From contig OY987226.1 of assembly GCA_963920705.1 (NCBI GenBank), positions 15,626,501 to 15,690,500 of the forward strand: a stretch of 64,000 nucleotides of DNA, read 5' to 3'. The stretch's first letter is position 1. Each line of letters begins with the position of its first letter. Of this stretch, positions 1 through 9,770 are shown one piece after another. The notes under the pieces are model-generated. The model was given only the letters and a program-made list of their open reading frames with translations. It was not told where the DNA came from and did not search any database. A program made the translations under genes and the position numbers. This stretch comes from Odiellus spinosus. Taxonomy: Eukaryota > Arthropoda > Arachnida > Opiliones > Phalangiidae.

Positions 1-410
1 AGACAAAGGACCGGGCAGAGTTTGCAATGGAAACCAAGCTATATCTATGATAAATAATATACGCTGGAAAAAGATTCGATAAAATTGAAATCTTAAACTT
101 CCTAAGGTAGTTTATATAGTTTGTTCGACATTTTTCATGCAAAGTGTACAAAGCTATTTTGGGTGAAATCTTTCTACCATGCAGTAACAGTTTTATTTCA
201 TATTTAATACCGTTTCATTAAATGAAATAACTGAAATATTTAAGACATTTCTCGTTCGACTTATTTGAATTAACGAGTACAAAACTGTTTAGTAAAGATT
301 TTAAATACGAAATATTCTATTATTTCCCCAATTTCGCGTTATTGAATGAAATAACTCGAACATTAAATATATTTCGTATTCAGCATATTTTAGATAAAAT
401 TATGTAAATT
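1..410. repeat. Degenerate ~125-bp tandem repeat, left part
   Basis: AT-rich DNA with no gene. Two diverged units built around a core like ATTgAATGAAATAACTCGAA start near 216 and 340. Two more units follow element A1, near 1179 and 1309. Spacing is about 124 bp here and 130 bp on the far side, and about 120 bp across the A1 insertion once A1 is subtracted. The array therefore appears older than the insertion. Confidence 0.5.
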
Positions 411-1129
411 TTAAAGTGATACTATCACCATTTTTTCGTAGGTTTATCAATTATATTTTACTTTACCTATCATACTATTATATCTACTTATATTCAAAAT
501 ATTACACCTTTGTTTAAAATAAACAAATGGAAAATTATTATTTTTTCGTTTGATGACGAAGAATGTGGGAAAAACCTAATTTACAAAAATTGGTTCAAAT
601 TAAGAGAGGAACTTTCTGGATTAAGTAATGATGTACTTTCGCGAATGAGATAGCGAAAGCAACAGCTATATCACTCGCCAAAATGTTGGTAACATAGGCT
701 CTAAAATAGATAATCGATCTATTAGTGATGACGTAGAATGTAGGAGATTTTTGGTTTCCAAAATGTTCAAAGATACCGATATATTTTTTCAGTTGAAGTG
801 ATTTTTAGTGTAGTATATGAAATAATATTAATTTACAATGTGTGTATGTCCGTAACGTTTTCCAGAATGTTCTAGAAGGTTCAAGAAGAGTCTGGAGAGG
901 TCTAGAAAATTCGGGAAAGTTCTAGAAAGGTCTGGAAAGTTCTGGAAAATTCTGGAAAATTTCTATTTATGAATTTTCAACTTCAAAATCTTGAATTTTA
1001 TATGTCCCTTGATTTTTCACGGGTTTTGCTAATTTAAATTTAATTTTAATCGTATTTTAACGTTATTTCCGTAAATACTTCTCATATTTCAAATGGCTTT
1101 CATAAAAAACAGTAACAGTATCACTTTAA
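411..1129 (+). mobile_element. Family A element copy A1, TTAA-flanked, carries heat-shock-like array
   Basis: The left terminus reads TTAAAGTGATACTATCACC and the right terminus is its imperfect inverse, ending CACTTTAA. The TTAA at 411-414 and 1126-1129 is consistent with a TTAA target duplication as in piggyBac- or Kolobok-like elements; the superfamily is an inference. No transposase frame is present, so it is non-autonomous. Around 600-745 it holds the family's inverted core (ACGTCATCACTAA, then TCGCGAAAGTAC). At 860-957 it carries a 10-bp periodic TTCnnGAA array described separately. Confidence 0.75.
860..957 (+). promoter_or_regulatory. Tandem heat-shock-element-like array (TTCnnGAAnn)10
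   Basis: Half-sites fall in exact 10-bp register. GAA occurs at 865, 875, 885, 905, 915, 925, 935, 945 and 955, with GAG at 895. TTC occurs at 860, 870, 880, 910, 920, 940 and 950, with GTC at 890, 900 and 930. Alternating nGAAn/nTTCn pentamers are the known heat shock factor binding arrangement, and three are normally enough. The first six half-sites (860-887) are perfect. Whether HSF binds or drives transcription here is inference; no gene follows closely. Confidence 0.65.
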
Positions 1130-1650
1130 ATACACAATCGACAACAGCAAGCATTTTCTCATTCCTCCAATATGGCATCATTAACTAAAATAACTCGAAT
1201 ATTTGAATATTTAATATATAACGTTTCATATACGAGTTAATTCGTACAAGGCTATATACTTTGAACATTCCCGTCTCCCAGTTTTTCTCCTCTCCCCAAA
1301 TATTACTTCATTAACTTTGTTCACTCGAATGATGTGTTTAAAGAGTCCGACTTTTAATTAAACTTTTCCATATATTGCGCAGTTAACAAGGGAGATAGAA
1401 AAGGGGTCGGTTTAAAATTTAAAGTCAAAACTAAAATTGCCCTAAGAGGCGAGAGGCAGAATGGTACTATTTATATATATATATAAAGGGGGCACTTGAG
1501 CGGCGAGAGATACGAAGCTCGCTAACTGGGTGGGCAGACGGGTGGGCGCGGACATTTAAAAGTAAAAATTTCAAGATTGCCTCGTTGGACGAGCTTTTAA
1601 AAATTCCGTAAAAATAAAATTTTAATATTGAAAAGAATGCGAAGAGGAAA
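1130..1650. other. Right part of degenerate tandem repeat, then unassigned
   Basis: Two more units of the ~125-bp degenerate repeat lie near 1179 and 1309. From about 1370 to 1650 I see AT-rich unique-looking DNA with a short TA run near 1470-1487 and no supported gene. Confidence 0.4.
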
Positions 1651-1654
1651 TTGC

Positions 1655-2375
1655 GAGTTCAAAGGGATAGGGCCACTCATTTTTCCCAAAAATTTGGGTT
1701 TTTAAAGTATTAATTATGTTATGAAAATCATTCATCACGAGTAAGACGGCAAGTGAAAAAAAATGTATTCTTTTTAAAATCAGGAAAATAATATCAGCAA
1801 GAGAGAGGTATCTATCTCTCTCCTCGGTGTCATCCCCCTTAGTGAGGGAAATACAGCATTGGCCCCTACAATCGCTCCCCCGGTAAGGAGGTTCCTTAAC
1901 GTCAGGGTTTCTTTCGCCCTTGGCTCTCTGCTGTCTCCTTGTACCAATATTATGACGTAACATAAATTTTTAACGATGAATTTCCCAAAATTAGAATCCA
2001 TGGTAAAGTAATAGTTTTTTAAATTTTATAAAATGAAGAAATGGAGTAGTGGCGAGAAAGCTTTCTGCCTCGTCAGCCTGACTATGAAATTCTAACGAAC
2101 TCTACAACAGCGCTTGATCGACTTTGACAATAAGAGTTAGACCTAATTAAAGTTAAAAACGTCCGCAATAAATAAAAGCCTGAATAAAATTTAAAATCAA
2201 CTTTAGGGTTACATCCGATCTTCACGTCATTACAAGACTGCCGTATTCAACTCGAAAAACTATTCTGCGTGAGATAGCGAAAAAAATGGGAAGTTTGGGC
2301 TGTTGCTTGAAAAAAAGGATACTATAGTAAATATATATTTCGAATAAGGAATGTTAGTTCATCTGTTATATTTAA
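1655..2375 (+). repeat. Dispersed repeat F1 (diverged partner of 47245-47680)
   Basis: Shares an ordered series of blocks with 47245-47680: GAAAATCATTCATC, then CTACAACAGCGC..GAT..CTTTGACAA, AAGAGTTA, a CGATATCCGAT-like block, CTCGAAAACTATTC, GAGATAG and AAATGGGAAG. It is interrupted by module G1. No coding potential is evident; two overlapping short frames on the minus strand (1622-2001) fall inside the repeat and are not credible genes. Confidence 0.55.
1795..1933 (-). mobile_element. Module G1, short GC-richer element inside F1
   Basis: Homologous on the opposite strand to 37091-37244. The two share a 24-bp exact identity (1824-1847 against 37178-37201) and the outer sequence CAGCAxAGAG. 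The ends form an imperfect inverted repeat, CAGCAAGAGAGAGG against CAGCAGAGAGCC. F2 lacks this block, which supports insertion into F1. No clear target duplication was found. Confidence 0.5.
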
Positions 2376-2812
2376 ATTAAAAAACATTTAAGTTTTGGAT
2401 TCCGTAGCCCTTTATGGCCAAGAATTTTTACGCGAGGCTTAGAATGCTTGTCCGGCGGGCAATTTATTTATATTATATTATTTAAACTAAGTTTAAGTGG
2501 CTTATATTGTTGCAGTACCGGTATATATGAATGGTTTTGATGTTTTTACGTTATTACGATTTATAAGAATTATCTACCGTTAGTAAATATTTAATTTTGG
2601 AATTATTTTCCCTTCAGCGAGGAAATAATATTCGCTGTGTTTCAGGACCGTTAAAGTTGTTTAATTTTGTTTTAATTTAATTTGAGAGTCATATAGAGTG
2701 AGAAGAAAAATAAACACTGTATTGTACCTGTGGAAAGGCATTAAAATAATAATAATAATAATAATATTTTTTTCTCAACTACTTTGGCATAGCCTAATGA
2801 CGTTATGTAATT
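2376..2812. other. No gene seen; AAT microsatellite
   Basis: AT-rich DNA with an (AAT)n run at about 2745-2765. Nothing else recognised. Confidence 0.5.
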
Positions 2813-3322
2813 ATAATTATTTAACTTCATTATTATTTGATATTTAACTTCATTATTATTTGATATTTAACTTCATTATTATTTGATATTTAACTTCATT
2901 ATTATTTGATATTTAACTTCATTATTATTTGATATTTAACTTTATTATTATTTGATATTTAACTTTATTATTATTTGATATTTAACCTCATTATTATTTG
3001 ATATTTAACTTCATTATTATTTGATATTTAACTTCATTATTATTTGATATTTAACTTCATTATTATTTGATATTTAACTTCATTATTATTTGATATTTAA
3101 CTTCATTATTATTTGATATTTAACTTCATTAAATATTGATATTTAACTTCATTAAATATTGATATTTAACTTCATTAAATATTGATATTTAATTTCATTA
3201 AATATTGATATTTAACTTCATTAAATATTGATACTTAACTTCATTAAATATTGATACTTAACTTCATTAAATATTGATACTTAACTTCATTAAATATTGA
3301 TATTTAACTTCATTATTTATTG
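2813..3322 (+). repeat. 23-bp minisatellite, about 22 units in two variant blocks
   Basis: The unit GATATTTAACTTCATT plus a 7-bp tail repeats every 23 bp (for example at 2885, 2908 and 2931). The tail is ATTATTT in the first ~14 units and changes to AAATATT in the last ~9. Spacing is identical in both blocks. Point variants (TTTATT, CCTCATT, GATACTT) cluster in neighbouring units, as expected from local unit turnover. Confidence 0.95.
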
Positions 3323-3853
3323 AAAATTTATAATTTATTTTATAATTTATTTTATAATTTATTGTTTTAAATATATTATTAATTATTATTTAAATGTATT
3401 TAATTTTTTTATTTGTTTATTTACCGGTAAATTATATAAACTAATCTAAAATTGGCAACCTAACGTTAATATTAATATCATAAGTAACATTATATCAATA
3501 CAGATAATAACCAATATTAATGATTTAAAAATTAAAAATAAAGGAATAAAAAATTTCTACGCTAATAAAATTTAATAAAAATAATCAAATTAAAGTTATT
3601 ATCATAAGGATATAATACATATTAATATTTATTCTGATAAACAAATAATCCGGGAGATAAAAATAGAGTAGTAGCAAAGGTTTTTGGTTCCGGGCTGATA
3701 AAGCGAACGAAAAACTAGAGAGAGATAAACCTAACCAACGTGGCTCTCGCGCGTAAAAACAAAAGTGGGTCACAAACGGCGCGCGCCAAGAACCAGTTTT
3801 GCCAAGACTAGTGTCAACCAACTTAAGAGAATGTTTAGGCTTGTGCAACGTCA
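3323..3853. other. AT-rich region upstream of tRNA-Arg, no gene seen
   Basis: Starts with short TTTATAATTTA repeats (3330-3362). G+C rises around 3690-3850, just before the tRNA. An 87-codon minus-strand frame (3585-3848) has no recognisable features and is probably chance. Confidence 0.4.
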
Positions 3854-3926
3854 GCCCCCGTGGCCCAATGGATAAGGCGTCGGTCTCCTAAACCGAAGAT
3901 TGCGAGTTCGAGTCTCGCCGGGGGTA
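3854..3926 (+). tRNA. tRNA-Arg(CCT)
   Basis: Intronless 73-nt cloverleaf. The acceptor stem GCCCCCG pairs with CGGGGGT (one G-T pair) and the discriminator is A. The D arm is typical of animal tRNA-Arg (GGCCCAATGGATAAGGC), and the TCGGT/ACCGA anticodon stem presents CCT at 3887-3889. The T arm is GCGAG-TTCGAGT-CTCGC. D-arm and T-arm sequences also serve as the A and B boxes for Pol III. It decodes AGG. 3' CCA is not encoded, as expected in eukaryotes. Confidence 0.97.
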
Positions 3927-3937
3927 CGTAAACAATA

Positions 3938-3941
3938 TTTT
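3938..3941 (+). terminator. Pol III terminator of tRNA-Arg
   Basis: First run of four T residues, 12 nt after the mature 3' end; the minimal Pol III stop signal. Confidence 0.6.
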
Positions 3942-4113
3942 AATAAAAACCAATTAAAAATGATAGTGATTTAAATTAAATCTAAATTAAAACGCGGTTA
4001 AAATAGTCGTCAAATTAATTAACGTACAGGAAGGATATTTAAAATAGAAAATTTAGGTATTTTTAAATATTTTATATAATAATCAAAATGATATTTTTGA
4101 AAATTATATTTTT

Positions 4114-4728
4114 TTAAAGGGACCAAGAAACTGGGTTGAAGAATTTATAGTTAAACGAAATTTTAGATAAAAAAATTCAATAAAACATAAAATAAACACA
4201 CAAATAATGGTGATTTGCAAAAGACATTCATTAACTAATCACGGATCCAAATACCACTAAGATCCCCTTTTCTACAAGGGATTAACAATAAATATAACGA
4301 AATGGAGTACCGAAGTGAAAACGATATTATTCTAACTATATTATCAATAAAATTGTTCATTTTTACAAGCAGGAAAGATTTTTCTGGTTGCTTTTACGCT
4401 AATCGAATTTTAATTCTGGCCTAATACTGAACTTCGTGGGCCTACAGAAATTTTTATGCGCATGTTTTCTTGCGTTTCCATCACTCTAATAAAGCCTGGC
4501 GCATCGAGAGCGCCCACAAATCTCTCATTGACCTCACCTCAAACTTGATTTTAATTGAAATTGCTTTGAAATTTAAATAAATTTCAAACAAAAAAAATTG
4601 GTTTTTGTATGGTAAAAATTGATATTTAAAATTAAAATAGATTTAGATATCTGATTTCAACGGCTTGTTCTAACTAAAAATCAAGAAGAATTAGCCATTT
4701 TTCAAAACTGATTCCATGGTCCCTTTAA
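4114..4728. mobile_element. TTAA-flanked inverted-repeat element K1
   Basis: The left end TTAAAGGGACCAAGAAAC is matched by the inverted right end (CATGGTCCCTTTAA). TTAA is present at 4114-4117 and 4725-4728. The ~615 bp between hold no open frame. Same terminal logic (TTAAAGGG) as families D and E, but a different subterminal sequence. Superfamily assignment (piggyBac- or Kolobok-like) is inference from TTAA alone. Confidence 0.6.
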
Positions 4729-5431
4729 AAATATCTCGAAAGCGAATTTAACTTAAATTTAAGCTGAAATAAATAACATTTGTCGTATCAGTTTAAGCAT
4801 GATCGTTTTATTAGCGTCAAAATAATATTAACCCGCCTTTAATAACGCTCCATAGTTACTATGACAATAGATAATTCTCTAGGATAATTAGCGAGCTAAA
4901 GAATTTGAAAACTTTCGCGTAGAAAAATAAAGAACTACCGCAATAAATTAAGAATATTTGCGAGGGTATATTTAATACTAATTAATACTGTATGAATTCT
5001 ATCACGGTCACTCGTTTTCTCCCTTCTATTTCATTACTAATTACTTCACGAACAGATATTATCACATTTTATACTAAATCTCAACCTAGAAAACATAAAT
5101 TTTGTAACTATAACTATAATATTTGGTATTGATCAAACTTGTTGTTTCTAAGCTTGAAACGAACTATATAAAGGTCGTTATCGAAAAGGTTGAGAGACTT
5201 TCTGTTTTCATCTCCAACTTGTCAAGTAATCTAGTTACAATCAAAGATAAGGGCGGGGTACGTAAGAAAACAAGCCAAACGAGGGAGAATTTTGAAAAAG
5301 ACATTCATTCTACGGCAACCTTATCTTTATTAGTTCTATCTAATCAAACATATATCTATCGAGAAGTTTCTCCTTATTTTCGGAGCTAAGAAAAATAATA
5401 AATTTCGGAGTCCAAATTAAATTGATAAAAT
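4729..5431. other. No gene seen
   Basis: AT-rich, no tandem structure noticed. An 88-codon plus-strand frame at 5123-5389 has low-complexity composition and no motif. Confidence 0.4.
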
Positions 5432-5640
5432 TTAAAGGGAAAGTCTCATTTAAATTTATATTTATGTTTTAACGGGAGATTTTAGGAAACCTCAATGCGG
5501 GCTACAAAACGAGCCCAACTACGTCGAAATAGGCCAAGGAATAAAAATATTATAAATCCTTAAAGTTTACTAAATCGTCGATCAACTATCGCTAGATATG
5601 TTTCAAAATTCAAACTGGCAAATTGCTTATCTTTACTTGG
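5432..5640 (+). mobile_element. Family E left-end copy E1
   Basis: Begins TTAAAGGGAAAGTCTCATTT, matching E2 (54156) and the inverted right end of E3 (63722). About 80 bp in, it carries the family interior (GCTACAAAACGAGCCCAACT, ACGTCGAAAT, then AAAGTTTACTAAATCGTCGA). The right end was not identified. Confidence 0.55.
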
Positions 5641-6465
5641 AGTATTCATACGAAATTTTTGGAAATTGTTTATGCCTATGATAATTCTGTGGTAAGTATA
5701 AGCGCATCTGAAGTAGTTTCCTTTGTATTAGTTCTTAGGGGATTGAATTTGTTCTTGCTAATTCTAGATACAGTTTTAATTCCTTTGGAATAAATATATC
5801 AAAACTGTATAGGAATATATATATATTAACTAACCATTTAATTATAACATTATAAATAATTGTATTAAGGACTTGTGCATAATTATTGAAATATAATTTT
5901 ATCTTCTTATTTAATGCAAACTCCGATTGAATCAATTTGTTTTTATTGTTCATTGATTTAGATGGTATTATTCCTAAGGCATTGTGATCAGTCTAAATAA
6001 ATTACCTTTCTCCCTCCCTTTAGCTGTATTGCTTCAAAACCAGGTGAATATATTTTATTCATATTTATATATAGGATAAATATCCGAGTTGAACTATAGA
6101 AAAGGCTTAAGCATGGGGTGGGCAACGCCCCTTTGTGGTACCATCCAATTCCGCTAATGCAGAACTTCACTCATATTCTCAGCCCCCCAAAAAAAGCATT
6201 CTTCGTATAATAATTACAGTCAAGGAATGGTACGAAATACTTATTGAAAAACAGGCTATTATTATGTGGTATTTCAACCTATTTAAGATTGTATAAGACT
6301 GGGGTCGAATTTAGTTACCGTTTCAGTGAACAATAACTGACCACAAATGTGCATCAGCCCTACGAAATATATAGAGCGGACCCCAAAGTCTGATTTCTAT
6401 TAATATAGTTTAAATCTAACATACTTGATTTTGCTCCAAGAAATATTGCATATTATACGCTTATA
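5641..6465. other. No gene seen
   Basis: AT-rich. Short minus-strand frames at 5735-5953 and 5988-6170 lack any recognisable domain. Confidence 0.4.
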
Positions 6466-6665
6466 GCAGAGAAAATATACCAAAGGAATAGAAGGAGTGG
6501 TTTAAAAGACGATCCTTTTTATTTCCGGTTATGACGTCAACGAATGAGAGACAACCGGAACAAGAGAACCCTAAAATGGAGGTGAAACAAGAGGGGCGTC
6601 TATGCCATTCTAGTAATGCCTGTACAAATGGGGGACCTTCTATTCCCTTGGTATATTTTCTCTGC
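6466..6665. mobile_element. Short inverted-repeat element M1 with TTATA duplication
   Basis: About 200 bp. Ends are near-perfect inverted repeats of about 33 bp, outer part GCAGAGAAAATATACCAA, and are flanked by TTATA at 6461-6465 and 6666-6670. No transposase. An internal TGACGTCA palindrome lies at 6532-6539. This is the cleanest MITE in the left third of the window. Confidence 0.8.
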
Positions 6666-6670
6666 TTATA

Positions 6671-8581
6671 GGGACTTGAAACAAAAATGAAAGAATATTG
6701 CGCGAAAACTTTACGGGTGTAATATGGGGGCAGTGCACAAAAAATAATAAAGTGTTTGAAATTTTCTATACTTTTTATAAACGCCTGTAGGATTTATGCA
6801 TGATCCCTATCGGATAGGGAAAAATGACGTACCCAATAAAGAGTTGAGTCTGAAGAGTGCACTTTGATGCGGTCAATACGGTCAATATCTAACAAGAAAT
6901 ATACCTATGTCTGACCATTATGGACAGAAAAAACTTGGATCGAATTCATTGATCAAATATGTAATGCTCGGTATGATCAAAAAAAGGCAAAAATTAGACC
7001 TAATTTGAACAAACTTTTGTCGTAATCTCGTTAATGTTTACGGGTAATTAATGACATTCAGAGAAAAACCTTAGATAAAAGAAATTCATTGGCTATAATT
7101 TGAGTTAAGTTGGGTAATATAGGGTAAAGGTTACGTAAAAAACAGTTTAATTTCCTAAACATTTGGGAAATTCCATGAGTCTGATTTGTTTTATGGATAC
7201 TAATTATATGTTTAGATACAAGTTCAGTTCAGATTTAAATTAGAAACATTTTATTATTTGATTAATTTAATTTTTATTAAATTAAATTTTATTTACTGTT
7301 ATTAATTCTAATTTCATTAAACTTTATTTTAATCACGGGTATTAATTTGACTTGTATTCCTGTACAATATTTTATTTCAATATAGGTGTTAATTTAACTC
7401 AGTAAAACCTGGCGTTACTTAAAAAAAACTTTAAATTTCCTAAAATATTCTTTCCAGGGTTAATTTGTTTATAGAATTCAAGACTTAATCAAATTTTATC
7501 GTGACAGTCTGTAAAGTTGCAAAAGCGGTGAATTTCTTTAACGATAAGCGCATGCGTTAATATAAAATTAATAATCAAACCAAACGTTCCGTGTCTCTCT
7601 GTCTGTCTGCAAAGTTTAGACAATTACGAGAAAAAACCCTAATATCAAACTCATGTAAGTTTACGAATAAGATAAATACAAAGCGTTATAGTTAGGACCA
7701 TTATGGCGTGCGGTCATATAACGCGTATCAGTCCGAGAATACAATACGCAAGAAGATATTCATCCCTTTATCTCCAGTAAGAAACCTAACCAAATCAATT
7801 AAAAAGAAATGTAGCATTGCTCGTGCTGCAAACTCGAACTGATTCTCTAAATAAATAAATTTCCGCGCGTGAGCTTCACGCGCTTGGAATTGATGTTCCA
7901 TACTCGTGATAGATAGAAGTTGGCATGACTGCTTCTTTCTATTACGATGTTTAACATTATGTATCAATCCGCCGCAGCTTTTCTCGTCTGGTCAACTTAT
8001 CTTCAATATAAATATACAATATAATCCATCTTGAGTTGACAGTACGATCCAAGCTACGCTGCCCATATCTTTAAGTATAGTTAAACAATCATAAAGAAAG
8101 ATATATACAGCGCTGCCAATATAAGGTGGAATCCTTTTAGTGGGAATCAGTTTGAAGTTACAGCGCCTGAGAAACGCGTGCACTCATATATATATCTAAA
8201 GAAACTAGCGTTGTTTGAAAAAGAAGTCTAGGTTCGCATGCGCTGTCATCTTAAGGTGAATTTAGATACTATTGTCCCTGGGTAATCAATGTAATAATAT
8301 AAGAGGGAGAAAAAAATAGTAATTTTTGAAGAAGCTTGGATTGCGTGAACGGCCCGTGTATCTTAAATGCCCAGTTGGTTTCGAATTAATGCCAAAAAAT
8401 AAAAGCTTTACGGACTCTTTTGTTTTAGCGTAATCGTGGAAACGTTTCCATGGAAACTCGAATTTAAAACAAAGAACTTTATGCGCTTTACAAGTAAATG
8501 CTATAAATGCGTAATTAAAATTTTCTTCTGACAACTTTGGTTCATATTTTCGAACTATATTATATATAACTAAAAACAAAA
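6671..8581. other. No gene seen
   Basis: Mixed AT-rich DNA. Minus-strand frames at 7728-7967, 7992-8183 and 8286-8579 are short and unlike any family I recognise. 7250-7400 is a low-complexity ATTAATTT-rich stretch. Confidence 0.4.
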
Positions 8582-8870
8582 TCTAAAGTGATACTTTCAC
8601 TGATTTATCAATAAGCTAAAACGGAATTTCACTATCATTTGCTTTCAAAAGATCATCAAAAAACTCTTTGCAATAAAACAATAAAGTCGACTTGAAAATC
8701 AAAATATACCCAGCATTCTACGTCATCACTAAGGTCGCGTGGTTTCAATTGAGTTTACATTTAATTCTCGCGCATTCTGGCATTTGTTTAGTTCTGTCAC
8801 TTTCGTGAAAGTACTTAATCAAGATTAAACTTATCGTTAACCACCTTCCAGAAAACAAGCCAAAAAAAAT
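8582..8870 (+). mobile_element. Family A fragment A2
   Basis: Begins CTAAAGTGATACTTTCAC, the family A terminus with the first T changed. It contains the core ACGTCATCACTAAGGTCGCG, then ATTCTCGCGCATTCTGGCA, then TTTCGTGAAAGTACTT. The right terminus was not found. Confidence 0.6.
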
Positions 8871-9370
8871 TCTTTTGATTTAAAATCAGCCATTAAAACT
8901 TTACTTTTGTTCAAATCGTGTTTTGTTCGTACGAAATGAAATTTATTTAATGATTAAAAGTTATAATAGTTTGGAAGTGTATAATTATATAGTATAATAT
9001 TATACGGTAGTGTGATTTAATTATTATAACTAAACTTTCTTGTTTCGATAACGTAAGAAACTTTCGGGCAATCAAGAACAATTTTAACGGTATTTCTTTC
9101 CGGCTGGGGTCGTATAAGATTTAATTAACCACTGTTATTTTTAGTTAAATATTTCCACCAATAATACAATTTTTATTTTTATTAACTTACGCTATTTAGG
9201 GTACCAGTAAATATTATTAAAATTAATCTTAGTTAAATTTTTTTCGCGGATTTAATTAACCCTCTTTGCATTTTCAATTTGTATTATTGAAATATACAAT
9301 TAACAGTTCAAGAGAACGGTAGGTAAGGCTGTGGAGCGTTTTAAAGTACTTAAAGTAGGAGACTAAAGTT
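8871..9370. other. No gene seen
   Basis: AT-rich intergenic-type DNA without clear repeats. Confidence 0.4.
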
Positions 9371-9374
9371 TTTC

Positions 9375-9605
9375 TTTACCATGTTTGACTATTTTCTCAA
9401 ATTATCTTTGACCATTTTTCCTACCAATCTTTGCCCCGTTTCTCTGACCATTTTTCCAACAATTTGCCCTGAATATATTTGCTAATTTTCCCTGACCATC
9501 TTTACCCAATTTCCCTGACTATCTTTGCCAATTTTCATGACAATCTTTGCCAATTTCCCTGATTATCTTTTCACATTTTCCTTGACCATCTTTGACCATT
9601 TTTGT
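9375..9605 (+). repeat. Degenerate CCCTGACCATCTTTGCCAAT repeat (family C interior)
   Basis: About ten diverged units of 20-25 bp with the core CTGACCATCTTTG(A/C)C. The motif resembles the interior of C1 and C2. Terminal CAGGGTT was not found here, so this is probably a relic. The overlapping small frame at 9525-9803 translates the repeat. Confidence 0.55.
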
Positions 9606-9770
9606 AGAGATTTTCTTTTCATGGGATTGATTCTAACTCTACAAAGGTTATTAAAAATATGTATAGCCCGGGTACCCGCTAAGGTTTCACTATTGGGACT
9701 TGCGGGGCTAGAGAAATTAAATGGTCTGTTGTCTAGGGGATTGAATGTTAATGAAATAAAGAAATTATTT

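Noticed and set aside
1622-2001. Two overlapping minus-strand frames of 113 and 73 codons
   Set aside because: They lie within dispersed repeat F1 and module G1 and share no frame conservation with the related copies F2 and G2.
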